A stretch of DNA of 9,518 bases from an uncultured Clostridia bacterium (GCA_937891215.1 CALAEU010000184.1:1-9518); one strand, 5' to 3'. Shown: positions 1 through 6,476, counted from the stretch's first letter. Notes: generated by a model not told the origin, from the sequence alone. Translations and numbers: made by a program.

Positions 1-56
1 CGGACATCCGTTTCACATAAAGTTAGTTTGGCGACTATCGGAGTTTGCGTTTTTTG

Positions 57-88
57 TGCGTCTACTTCGGTAGGCGCATTTTTTATTT
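57..88 (+). terminator. Rho-independent terminator of an upstream gene outside the window
   Basis: A nine-pair stem (57-65 with 70-78, one G-T wobble) closes a TTCG tetraloop with the stabilising C-TTCG-G form and runs into TTTTTTATTTT. This is a textbook intrinsic terminator reading rightward. A weaker bulged stem (about 31-50) also runs into a six-T run just before it. The first 50 bases therefore probably are the 3' end of a gene or RNA that lies left of the window; I could not identify it. The lipoprotein at 150 is thus likely a separate transcription unit. Confidence 0.75.
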
Positions 89-124
89 TAAGGAGGTATA
101 AGAGTTTTTTAGCATTTTATAAAA

Positions 125-138
125 CAATATACATATTG
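125..138. repeat. Short palindrome over the lipoprotein ribosome site
   Basis: CAATAT-AC-ATATTG is a perfect 6+6 inverted repeat ending at the first base of the GGAG ribosome site. It could be an operator or could be chance in AT-rich DNA. Confidence 0.25.
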
Positions 139-149
139 GAGTGTGAATT

Positions 150-896
150 ATGAAAAAAATTATTAGTTTTTTATGTATTCTTTCTATTTTGGCATCTTTT
201 ACAAGTTGCACCGCATTAAATCCAAAATACAAAGATGTCGCTGAAATGCAGGCAGACTTAATAGGTACATGGACTTCAAGTGATGGTCACGAACAAATTA
301 TTATTGCTTCCGATAAAATCGATTATGTCCATCGTAACGAGAATTACGAAGATAACACTGGTTCTATTGCTGAATTACTTTGGGATCACAAAGAGGGAAT
401 TATTGACTCGTTACAAACAGAATCCCCTTTTACTGTTTCCGAAGATTACCAGACAATTATGTGGTTAGGTAACATTTATAGTAGAGGTGGAGAATTGGTA
501 GAAAACCCATTACCGAAGGACATTTTAGTTAACGCTATATCAAACTATAAATATACTGCAGGTATGTGGTCGGCTAAATTCTCAACTATTTGTGATAATA
601 TTGTCAGAGAAATAAGCTCTGTAACCGTTTATAAACCTGGTGAACATGACGATTTTAGTTACTTACAAGAAACAATAAATGAATACGAGGGTAACCCGTT
701 TATAGTAACTTTAGAGGGTGAGGTCTCGATGATGCCTACAGTATCTCACTACTATACTGAACCTGAAGAATTCGCGAAGTTTTTAATAATAGTTAACGAA
801 AATCAAGCAGTAAGTACCACTCTTTATTATACATCGGAATATTTCGAGTCATCTGCAATCGTTTACTTTTCCGAATCTTCATCATATGGATGGTAA
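150..896 (+). CDS. Putative lipoprotein of unknown function (248 aa)
   Basis: Residues 1-20 form a lipoprotein signal: Lys2-Lys3, a hydrophobic stretch (I4-F17), then F-T-S-C with Cys20 as the lipidation site, so the mature protein should be anchored on the outer face of the cytoplasmic membrane. The start is set by GGAG at 138-141, eight bases before ATG. Residues 37-115 (around LIGTWTSSDG and the later MWLGNIYSRGG) have the alternating hydrophobic/polar pattern and the G-T-W opening seen in small lipocalin-like beta-barrel lipoproteins; that is a resemblance, not a family assignment. Residues 130-248 look like a second beta-rich domain with no motif I know. There are no catalytic signatures. 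It stands alone: a terminator lies upstream and 576 bases of repeats follow, so context gives no clue to its role. No clear sigma-A promoter could be picked between the terminator and the start. Confidence 0.8.
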   Translation: MKKIISFLCILSILASFTSCTALNPKYKDVAEMQADLIGTWTSSDGHEQIIIASDKIDYVHRNENYEDNTGSIAELLWDHKEGIIDSLQTESPFTVSEDYQTIMWLGNIYSRGGELVENPLPKDILVNAISNYKYTAGMWSAKFSTICDNIVREISSVTVYKPGEHDDFSYLQETINEYEGNPFIVTLEGEVSMMPTVSHYYTEPEEFAKFLIIVNENQAVSTTLYYTSEYFESSAIVYFSESSSYGW

Positions 897-998
897 TTCA
901 TATAATAATATAAACTTATTAGTAATATTAAACATAAACGCATAACGCGTTACACTCAATTGGTTTATTATTATAAAAAACTAACTCCTATTACTCAC

Positions 999-1018
999 GG
1001 GAGAGCAGAGCTCATCCC
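999..1018. repeat. Palindrome with GGGAGAGC / GCTC-TCCC arms
   Basis: GGGA-GAGC (999-1006), loop AGA, GCTC (1010-1013), one bulged A, TCCC (1015-1018). The following CCCCTAC (1016-1022) is the reverse complement of GTAGGGG at 1112-1118, so this unit and the one at 1116-1134 form imperfect inverted ends of a segment of about 135 bases. Confidence 0.5.
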
Positions 1019-1045
1019 CTACAATAAAAGGAGTAAATTCATCCG

Positions 1046-1088
1046 TTCATTTATAACGCACCAAATGAATTAACTTGTTATAAATGAA
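1046..1088. repeat. Perfect 12-bp inverted repeat
   Basis: TTCATTTATAAC (1046-1057) and its exact reverse complement GTTATAAATGAA (1077-1088) flank a 19-base loop. No T-run follows on either strand, so it does not look like a terminator. It lies in the middle of the segment bounded by the CCCCTAC/GTAGGGG pair. Confidence 0.6.
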
Positions 1089-1111
1089 ACGAAAAATTAA
1101 CACCTTCGATG

Positions 1112-1134
1112 GTAGGGGCTGACCTGTGGTCGCC
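1112..1134. repeat. GTAGGGGC-type clostridial palindromic repeat
   Basis: GTAGGGGC followed by GACC, loop TGT, GGTC, GCC: GGC(T)GACC pairs with GGTCGCC with a single bulged T at 1120. Palindromes of the GTAGGGGCGACC...GGTCGCC type are, from memory, dispersed between genes in many Clostridia; the family identity is inferred from this resemblance. Confidence 0.5.
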
Positions 1135-1221
1135 AGCTATAACGCGTCGGTTTTCAAAAATCGATTTTAAAAAATATGATATATTTCAAATTACAATATT
1201 ACAATGCCAACGCAGTTCCGA

Positions 1222-1262
1222 AATTATTCATCATTCCATTATTCAATATTCATCATTCATTA
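1222..1262 (-). repeat. Heptamer-periodic AATNNNN block D
   Basis: Read on the minus strand the sequence runs AATGATG, AATATTG, AATAATG(G), AATGATG, AATAATT: units of seven bases beginning AAT, with one extra G. On the plus strand this appears as two exact copies of ATTCATCATTC (1226-1236 and 1248-1258). Unlike the other blocks it does not touch a gene end. Confidence 0.5.
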
Positions 1263-1355
1263 AACAAAAGAACTCTCCACCACCCAAGGAACATTACTAT
1301 TAAATTATATTTCTCACTCGTTTGAAAGTGTGTAAAAACTATCAAAATAACGAAA

Positions 1356-1393
1356 TGGCGGTCCCCCTCTCTTCGAAGAGAGGAGCACCGTCA
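1356..1393 (-). terminator. Long hairpin downstream of GH3, possible operon terminator
   Basis: An 18-base perfect palindrome (1366-1383, CCTCTCTTC/GAAGAGAGG) sits inside a second stem (TGGCGGT 1356-1362 with ACCGTCA 1387-1393, one G-T pair). It lies about 80 bases past the GH3 stop. On the minus strand the sequence after it is only mildly T-rich; on the plus strand it is followed by a T-rich stretch (1395-1415). A terminator role is possible in either direction but there is no clean U-run. It may instead be a dispersed palindrome. Confidence 0.4.
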
Positions 1394-1438
1394 CATTTAA
1401 TTTTTCTTTTCATTTAATAATAGCGTCACAGACCCTTT

Positions 1439-1471
1439 AATTCCGAATTACGAATTACGCATTCCGAATTA
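1439..1471 (-). repeat. Heptamer array A at the GH3 stop codon
   Basis: On the minus strand, one base after the GH3 TAA: AATTCGG, AATGCGT, AATTCGT, AATTCGG, AATTAAA. Units are seven bases with AAT fixed and consensus AATKCGN. Directly beyond it lies the word GACGCTATTAT (plus-strand 1417-1427), shared with the array behind the GPH transporter gene. Confidence 0.7.
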
Positions 1472-1472
1472 G

Positions 1473-3575
1473 TTAAAGCGCAGCACTAAGGCACTCATAC
1501 CCGGTAAGCTTATTACTAACCGCATCCGGCTGATGTCCGCCGACAAAGAGAGTAATTTTGCCGTCTGGTGTTACTCTCGTGCCATCTTCTAAAACTGCTT
1601 TAATGAAATATTTGTCGAGTTCAATTTCTACTAATTTACTCTCGCCTTTTTTAAGGTCAACAGAAGAAATACCGCAAAGTTGGTAAGTTGGTGTAGATGT
1701 TCTTGAATCAGTAAACTCAGCATACACCTGAACTTTTTCTTTACCATCAAAGTCACCTGTATTTTTTACATTTACAGAAACTTTAATGAAGTCAGCATCT
1801 TCTGAAAGAACTTTAAAATCATTATATGTAAAGTTTGTGTATGAAAGACCGAAACCAAATGGATATAACGGTTCATCCTTATAGAAACGGTATGTTCTGT
1901 TTTCCATACTGTAGTCTTCCATAGATGGAATTTCTTTTGTTTCATAATAGAATGTAAGTGGTGTTTTACCACAAGGCACTGCTTTACCTGTAATAATATT
2001 AGCAACCGCTTTACCACCCAATGCACCAGGGTACCAAGCGTGAATAATTGCTTTAGCGTGTTTTCTCACTTTTTCACCTAAATCAATAGCACTACCGCAG
2101 GTGATAACAACTATTAAATTATCTGTAACATCACAGATTGATTCTGCTAATTTCATTTGTGTAGCTGGTAAGTAAAGTGTATTTTTATCACCACAACTCG
2201 AAAATTCATTTGAATGGTTTGTGTCTTCACCCTCAATAGTTCTGTCAAGACCAACACATAAAACTGTAAGGTCAGATTCTGATGCCGCCGCCATACCTTC
2301 ACTGTAAAGGTACTCAAATCCATCCCATGAACTCTTGACTTCACTGCAAAGGTGTGAACCGTCTGCAACAAAGATTTTAGAGTCTGTAAATTCTCTACGG
2401 ATACCATCTGCTAATGTTACATATTCTGATGCGTGACCGAAGTAGTTACCCTCAAGTGCTAAATGTGACATTGAGTTGGGGCCTACAACTGCCACTTTTT
2501 TGAAATCACTTTTATTAAGTGGTAAGAAATTATTTTCATTCTTTAAAAGCACCATTGTTTCTTCTGATGCTTTTAAGTTGAGCGCTTTGTTTTCGTCTGA
2601 ATCGAGTCTGTCGTAACCAATATCACTATATGGTCTCACATCTTCAAATTCACCTAAAGCCGCACGGATTGTGTAAAGGTATTCTGCCGCTTCGGTAATA
2701 TCTTCATCAGTTATTAAATCTTCTTCGTAAGCGTCAATTAAGTATTTGTAAGATTCGCCACAGTTCAAGTTACAACCTGTTTTAAGAGAAACCGCAGCGG
2801 CATCTTTCATACTGTCTGCAAATTTGTGGAATTCCCATATATCACGGATAGCACCGCAGTCAGAAACATAGTAGCCCTTAAACTGCCAGTCTTTTCTTAA
2901 AATCTCTTGCATAAGTGTTTTACTTGCACAGCAAGGTTCACCGTTTGTACGGTTATATGCACCCATAACACCTGCAACACCTGCTTTTTTAACTGCGTAC
3001 TCGAATGCAGGTAAATATGTTTCATACATATCTTTTTTACTTGCAATAGCGTCAAAGCCGTGACGAGTTTTTTCAGGTCCTGAGTGAACCGCAAAGTGTT
3101 TAGCACAGGCAGTTGCTTTATAAAATTCTCCGTCACCCTGAATACCATTTATGAAAGAAATTGCTAACTGTGATGTTAAGTATGGGTCTTCGCCGAAAGT
3201 TTCCTGACCTCTGCCCCAACGTGGGTCTCTGAAAATATTTATATTTGGTGCCCAGTATGTGAGTCCTTTATAAATATCTCTGTCACCGAACTCAATACTT
3301 TTGTTATATTTTGCTCTTGCTTCTGTTGAAATAGCATCTGCAACTGTATTAACCAATTCTTTGTCAAATGTAGCCGCCATACCAATAGCGTGTGGGAAAA
3401 CTGTTGCAACACCTGCTCTTGCTATACCGTGAGATGCTTCATTCCACCAGTTATATTCATTTATACCAAGTCTTTCGATTGCAGGAGAAGTGTAGAGAAG
3501 TTGGCTCATCTTTTCTTCTGCAGTCATCTGTGAAACTAATTTTTTTGCCTTTTTTCTTGCTTTTTCTAAATTCAT
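1473..3575 (-). CDS. Glycoside hydrolase family 3, beta-xylosidase/beta-glucosidase type, cytoplasmic (700 aa)
   Basis: The protein has the two GH3 catalytic domains and a C-terminal fibronectin-like domain. Residues 41-61 (YNWWNEASHGIARAG, then TVFP) and 119-131 (RWGRGQETFGEDP) are the pattern of the bacterial beta-xylosidase/alpha-arabinofuranosidase branch. KHFAVHSGPE with RHGFDA (159-176) builds the -1 sugar site, and Asp239 in YVSDCGA is the nucleophile. Domain 2 (about 335-545) holds the likely acid/base Glu in LDRTIEGED (Glu448 or Glu450). Residues 595-682 are the FN3-like domain. There is no signal peptide, so it should act inside the cell on imported oligosaccharides or glycosides. 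ATG at 3575 is preferred over an in-frame GTG at 3584, because that GTG lies inside the AGGTGG ribosome site. It follows the binding-protein gene by 12 nt and is surely cotranscribed. The exact substrate cannot be set from sequence alone. Confidence 0.93.
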   Translation of the reverse strand: MNLEKARKKAKKLVSQMTAEEKMSQLLYTSPAIERLGINEYNWWNEASHGIARAGVATVFPHAIGMAATFDKELVNTVADAISTEARAKYNKSIEFGDRDIYKGLTYWAPNINIFRDPRWGRGQETFGEDPYLTSQLAISFINGIQGDGEFYKATACAKHFAVHSGPEKTRHGFDAIASKKDMYETYLPAFEYAVKKAGVAGVMGAYNRTNGEPCCASKTLMQEILRKDWQFKGYYVSDCGAIRDIWEFHKFADSMKDAAAVSLKTGCNLNCGESYKYLIDAYEEDLITDEDITEAAEYLYTIRAALGEFEDVRPYSDIGYDRLDSDENKALNLKASEETMVLLKNENNFLPLNKSDFKKVAVVGPNSMSHLALEGNYFGHASEYVTLADGIRREFTDSKIFVADGSHLCSEVKSSWDGFEYLYSEGMAAASESDLTVLCVGLDRTIEGEDTNHSNEFSSCGDKNTLYLPATQMKLAESICDVTDNLIVVITCGSAIDLGEKVRKHAKAIIHAWYPGALGGKAVANIITGKAVPCGKTPLTFYYETKEIPSMEDYSMENRTYRFYKDEPLYPFGFGLSYTNFTYNDFKVLSEDADFIKVSVNVKNTGDFDGKEKVQVYAEFTDSRTSTPTYQLCGISSVDLKKGESKLVEIELDKYFIKAVLEDGTRVTPDGKITLFVGGHQPDAVSNKLTGYECLSAAL

Positions 3576-3587
3576 ATTTGCCACCTA

Positions 3588-4469
3588 TTAATATTCCATA
3601 TATTTATCGACAATACTCTGTGCTGTACCGTCATCAATTAACGCATTGATTGCATTAACAATTTTTGTTTGTTTTTCGCTATCGTCACTTACAACTGCCA
3701 CCTGATAATCTGCACTGTAAAATGATGATTCTAAAATTTTAAGACCGCTTACATTGTCAGTTATTTTTCTTGCAATTGAATCATCAATAATAATTGCGGT
3801 AATTTCGTCATTTTCAAGTGCATTTACCATTTCGTCATTTGTTGTGAATGCTTTTACATTCTCCTGCCCGAAGCCCCATTCTTTAAGTGGTGCTGCTGCG
3901 AAAATATCGCCTGTTGTATTTCTTTTTACACCAATTTTAACGCCTTCTTTTACACCAACAGGGTAACCGTCAGCATCAAATTCTGAATAAAAATCATCAT
4001 ACACAGCATAGTCTGTAGTTGCTTTTACAATTACAGATTGAGTATCTGTCATATATGATTTTGAAAATACAGCATTTTCTGCTTCAAAAGTGTCACTATT
4101 ACATTGACTTATATATACATCAAAATTTTTAGGGTCATAATGACTGCTATGGGCAGCAACTTCTTTAAATTCAACATTCATTCCCAATTTATCTGCTACA
4201 GCATTCATTAAATCAATATTAATGCCATTCAATTTTTCGCCGTCTCTATATTTGTAAGGAATAAAGTCAACATCCGTTCCGAGACTTACTGTGAGTGTAT
4301 CTTTTTCTGTTTCACTTGTTTCCTCAGTAGTAGAAACTACTCTTTCTTCTGTCGTGCTTTCTGTTGTTGTAGGCTCTTCATTAGGTTTTGGTGAGCAAGA
4401 CGCAAACACACCTAAAGTCAATAAAACAACAAGTAAAAGTGAAGTGATTTTTAATGTTCTTTTCATCAT
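3588..4469 (-). CDS. Amino-acid-type ABC substrate-binding lipoprotein (SBP_bac_3), altered ligand site
   Basis: Residues 1-25 are a lipoprotein signal (K3-R4, hydrophobic core, F-A-S-C with Cys25). A Thr/Glu-rich spacer (31-57) leads to a periplasmic-binding fold of the family-3 type: LTVSLGTDVDFIPYKY, GINIDLMNAVADKLG (59-96), then VFSKSYMTDTQ (134-144), the hinge and lobe 2 GVKIGVKRNTTGDIF (176-190), and AIIIDDSI (225-232) with the Asp that usually holds the ligand amino group. In the usual TxxR box before FS, Glu129 stands where the carboxylate-binding Arg is expected, and the segment before it is shortened. The ligand may therefore not be a standard amino acid. No permease or ATPase gene lies in the window. 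The start is ATG 4469, or the adjacent ATG 4466; GGAG is five and eight bases upstream respectively. It is the first gene of the operon with GH3. Confidence 0.88.
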   Translation of the reverse strand: MMKRTLKITSLLLVVLLTLGVFASCSPKPNEEPTTTESTTEERVVSTTEETSETEKDTLTVSLGTDVDFIPYKYRDGEKLNGINIDLMNAVADKLGMNVEFKEVAAHSSHYDPKNFDVYISQCNSDTFEAENAVFSKSYMTDTQSVIVKATTDYAVYDDFYSEFDADGYPVGVKEGVKIGVKRNTTGDIFAAAPLKEWGFGQENVKAFTTNDEMVNALENDEITAIIIDDSIARKITDNVSGLKILESSFYSADYQVAVVSDDSEKQTKIVNAINALIDDGTAQSIVDKYMEY

Positions 4470-4490
4470 GAAAACTCCTTTCAGGTTCCG

Positions 4491-4508
4491 TTATAATATA
4501 GATTATAA
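4491..4508. promoter_or_regulatory. Perfect palindrome over the -10/start site, possible operator
   Basis: TTATAAT-ATAG-ATTATAA is a perfect 7+7 inverted repeat covering part of the -10 and the expected transcription start of the SBP-GH3 operon. The position suits a repressor site, but AT-rich palindromes arise easily by chance and no regulator gene is nearby. Confidence 0.3.
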
Positions 4509-4533
4509 TACCATTTATATCACTATAAATCAA
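4505..4533 (-). promoter_or_regulatory. Sigma-A promoter of the SBP-GH3 operon
   Basis: On the minus strand TTGATT (4533-4528) is followed by a 17-base spacer and TATTAT (4510-4505). An overlapping TATAAT lies three bases further on. The leader to the ATG is about 30-35 nt. The promoter begins right after the terminator of the exchanger gene. Confidence 0.65.
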
Positions 4534-4574
4534 GAAAAATATCACAGTATAATCATAATCAATTACACTGTGAT
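4531..4574 (-). terminator. Intrinsic terminator overlapping the exchanger stop codon
   Basis: On the minus strand ATCACAGTGTAA (4574-4563) pairs with TTATACTGTGAT (4552-4541), a 12-bp stem with one G-T pair, followed by ATTTTTCTTG. The TAA stop codon of the exchanger is inside the 5' arm. Confidence 0.6.
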
Positions 4575-5552
4575 AAGTCCACAAGTTATGCAGAAATATG
4601 CGGAGTAAATACAGACAAGAATTGCACCTTGCCAACGCATAAATCTTTTTGTTACAAATGACGGAATAAGTGTTAAAAGTGTTACCACAATACATATTGA
4701 AATATCAATATAAGACTGTTCCCAGCTGAGTGGCATTACGCCACCTGAAATAAGTGTTGAAAGTGGCAAAATCAAACTTAAATCTATAACATTTGCACCG
4801 ATAATATTACCGAATGAAACTGAAGATTGCTTTTTAGAAAAGGCTGTTATAGCAGTTGCAAACTCGGGTAAAGATGTACCAAGTGCAATAACTGTAGTTG
4901 AAACAACTCGTTCACTTATACCTACTTTCAATGCAATTTCACCTGCATTGTAAACTATAAGCTGAGAGCCCAACAAAATAAAAATTGCACTTATAATAAA
5001 TTTAAGAATATCTTTCTCGCGATTACGCCTTTTTAAAATTCTTTCTTCTTCGTCTTCATCTTCCCGTGATTTGAATTTAAACACATCTGGCACATGGTTA
5101 CTGTAAGCACTTCTTATATTCTGCATAATAAAAAGAGCGAAAATAACGAGAAGCATAATTGCACTTTCAACACCAATTTCTCGTTTAAAAGCACAGTAAC
5201 CAAGTGTAATTACAGAAAGAAGCAACAGAACACTTTCGTGTACATAATCAAGCCTTTTAAATATTGTCGGCATATAAATAAACGAGAGTGCTATCATAAC
5301 ACAAAGGTTGGCAGTAACGCTACCAACTGATGTACCAAATGCCATTGCTGGTTTACCTTGCATTGACGCAAATACAGAAACGAAAATTTCAGGCAAAGTA
5401 GTTGCAACACTTACGAGTGTAGCACCTATTATAAATTTCGGAACTCTTGCAGCAGTTGCAATTTTGGTAGCAGTATCAACAAAAACATCGCTACCTTTTA
5501 CAATAAGCACAAGACCTGTCACAAACAGAAAGACTTCTAATGCAATTGACAT
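4563..5552 (-). CDS. Calcium/sodium:cation exchanger (CaCA family, YrbG-like, 329 aa)
   Basis: This is an inner-membrane antiporter with the two inverted alpha repeats that define the CaCA superfamily. Repeat 1 is at about 42-84 (GATLVSVATTLPE with Glu55, then GTSVGSVTANL) and repeat 2 at about 216-262 (STTVIALGTSLPE with Glu230, then GNIIGANVIDL). These Glu residues and the flanking Ser/Thr/Asn bind the ions. About ten membrane segments are visible, split by a charged cytoplasmic loop (161-181) with a run of Asp/Glu followed by Lys/Arg. The length is usual for prokaryotic YrbG-type exchangers. It likely exports Ca2+ in exchange for Na+ or H+, but ion choice cannot be read from sequence. GGGGGTG lies five bases before the ATG. 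It has its own promoter and terminator and seems unrelated to the sugar genes around it. Confidence 0.9.
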   Translation of the reverse strand: MSIALEVFLFVTGLVLIVKGSDVFVDTATKIATAARVPKFIIGATLVSVATTLPEIFVSVFASMQGKPAMAFGTSVGSVTANLCVMIALSFIYMPTIFKRLDYVHESVLLLLSVITLGYCAFKREIGVESAIMLLVIFALFIMQNIRSAYSNHVPDVFKFKSREDEDEEERILKRRNREKDILKFIISAIFILLGSQLIVYNAGEIALKVGISERVVSTTVIALGTSLPEFATAITAFSKKQSSVSFGNIIGANVIDLSLILPLSTLISGGVMPLSWEQSYIDISICIVVTLLTLIPSFVTKRFMRWQGAILVCIYSAYFCITCGLITV

Positions 5553-5593
5553 TCAGGCACCCCCTTTTTTGTGTAATTTTTAATGCTTTCAAG

Positions 5594-5622
5594 ATGTTAT
5601 CACAAAAAAAAAGCTATGTCAA
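5594..5622 (-). promoter_or_regulatory. Sigma-A promoter of the exchanger gene
   Basis: On the minus strand a perfect TTGACA (5622-5617), 17-base spacer rich in T, and TAACAT (5599-5594, four of six). The start codon lies about 40 bases further on. Confidence 0.6.
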
Positions 5623-5669
5623 CAGAATTAAATTTTTTATTCAAAATACTTTCAACGAACATAAAAATG

Positions 5670-5678
5670 TGATATTAT
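5670..5678 (+). promoter_or_regulatory. Extended -10 promoter of the GDSL esterase gene
   Basis: TGATATTAT is an extended -10 element 33 bases before the ATG. The -35 position (around 5650-5656) is poor, as is common with extended -10 promoters. It diverges from the exchanger promoter. Confidence 0.5.
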
Positions 5679-5711
5679 AAAATCATAAAATCTACACAAG
5701 AGGTGTTCTTT

Positions 5712-6341
5712 ATGAAAACTTTTCTTTTTCAGGGTGACTCAATTACAGATGCAGACAGACGCCGTGAAGATATAAACAATTTTGGTTATGGTTACCCAAA
5801 TCTTGTTGCCGCAAAATATATGAGCGAATTCCCTAATGAGTTCAAATTTATAAATAAAGGTATAAGTGGTAACAGAATTGTTGACCTTTACGCAAGAATA
5901 AAAATTGATTTGATAAACTTAAAACCTGACTACCTTAGCATTTTAATCGGCATTAACGATGTATGGCACGAACTTGCTTCAGAAAATGGCGTTGCAAATG
6001 AAAAATTCAGAAAAATTCTTTCTATGCTTATTGAAGAAGTTAAAGAAGAGTTGCCTGATATTAAAATTATAATGCTTGAACCTTTCGTTTTAAAAGGCCC
6101 AGCAACAGAAGAAAAATGGGCAGAATTCAGAAGCGAAACTGAATTAAGGGCAAAAACTGTAAAAGAAGTAGCAGAAAAATATAATCTCAGCTTCGTTCCT
6201 TTACAGAATAAATTTGACGAACTTTCAAAAAGTACCGAAACTACATATTGGCTCGCAGATGGTGTACACCCGACTGTAGCAGGTCACGGAGTTATTGCAA
6301 AAGCACTTTCAGAGGAATTTGATAAAATGCACAATTCATAA
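5712..6341 (+). CDS. SGNH/GDSL-family esterase, cytoplasmic (209 aa)
   Basis: All SGNH blocks are present: block I QGDSITD with nucleophile Ser10; block II KGISGNR with Gly53, the oxyanion position; block III LIGINDVWHE with Asn82; block V DGVHPTVAGH with Asp183 and His186 of the catalytic set. The closest style is the small intracellular carbohydrate (acetyl-xylan or acetyl-oligosaccharide) esterases and lysophospholipase-L1-like proteins; the substrate is inferred only from the nearby glycosidase and sugar transporter. No signal peptide. ATG 5712 is chosen because the in-frame GTG at 5703 is part of the AGAGGTG ribosome site, six bases before ATG. The last five residues (K-M-H-N-S) and the stop are encoded by heptamer repeat array C, so the native C-terminus may have been replaced or extended by the repeat. 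Confidence 0.9.
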   Translation: MKTFLFQGDSITDADRRREDINNFGYGYPNLVAAKYMSEFPNEFKFINKGISGNRIVDLYARIKIDLINLKPDYLSILIGINDVWHELASENGVANEKFRKILSMLIEEVKEELPDIKIIMLEPFVLKGPATEEKWAEFRSETELRAKTVKEVAEKYNLSFVPLQNKFDELSKSTETTYWLADGVHPTVAGHGVIAKALSEEFDKMHNS

Positions 6342-6360
6342 TTCACAATGCATAATTTAT
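6326..6360 (+). repeat. Heptamer array C overlapping the GDSL stop codon
   Basis: Five uninterrupted seven-base units: AATGCAC, AATTCAT, AATTCAC, AATGCAT, AATTTAT. The stop TAA (6339-6341) falls across units two and three. AATTCACAATGCA in it also occurs on the opposite strand in array B. Confidence 0.75.
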
Positions 6361-6369
6361 AAAAAATTA

Positions 6370-6433
6370 CATCCTATCATTTTTAGCTGGTTTTAATACC
6401 AACTAAAAATGATAGGATGATTTCGTTTTTTTA
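6370..6433. terminator. Bidirectional terminator between GDSL esterase and GPH transporter
   Basis: A perfect 17-bp stem (6370-6386 with 6403-6419) with a partly paired inner loop (GGT/ACC) is followed on the plus strand by TTTCGTTTTTTT and on the minus strand by AATTTTTTAT. It sits between convergent genes and should stop transcription from both sides. Confidence 0.85.
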
Positions 6434-6441
6434 TTTACTTT

Positions 6442-6476
6442 ACTAGCAACTAGCATACTAGCCACACTAGCAACTA
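6442..6476. repeat. Short imperfect ACTAGCA tandem repeat
   Basis: Four CTAG-based units (CTAGCAA, CTAGCATA, CTAGCCACA, CTAGCAA) of seven to nine bases follow one another, ending in CTA. They lie between the terminator and array B; no coding or structural role is visible. Confidence 0.5.

Larger units (their letters stand above)
897..1472. other. Repeat-rich intergenic region, no gene
   Basis: This 576-base gap carries no reading frame with a ribosome site or recognisable product. A 64-codon frame at 1109-1303 (+) merely translates the palindromes and simple repeats. Reading left to right it holds an AT-rich stretch (897-990), three palindromic units (999-1018, 1046-1088, 1116-1134), a heptamer-periodic block (1222-1262), a long hairpin (1356-1393), the word ATAATAGCGTC (1417-1427), and a second heptamer block against the GH3 stop codon (1439-1471). 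It separates the lipoprotein (+) from the convergent GH3 operon (-). Confidence 0.7.

Noticed and set aside
90..96. Strong AAGGAGG ribosome-site sequence before the lipoprotein
   Set aside because: No ATG, GTG or TTG lies at a usable distance downstream; the lipoprotein has its own GGAG at 138-141.
1109..1303. 64-codon plus-strand open frame in the intergenic gap
   Set aside because: It starts inside a palindromic repeat, lacks a ribosome site, and translates simple repeats; no protein-like pattern.
1439..1471. CRISPR array
   Set aside because: Units are seven bases with no spacers; neither this nor the other repeat blocks has 25-40 base repeats, and no cas genes are present.
3576..3584. 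GTG start for GH3 nine bases upstream
   Set aside because: The GTG lies within AGGTGG, the ribosome site for ATG 3575.
4291..4608. Plus-strand open frame antisense to the start of the binding-protein gene
   Set aside because: It mirrors the Thr/Glu-rich linker codons of the real gene and has no ribosome site or family pattern.
5703..5711. GTG start for the esterase nine bases upstream
   Set aside because: That GTG is part of the AGAGGTG ribosome site; ATG 5712 has correct spacing and gives the usual SGNH N-terminus.
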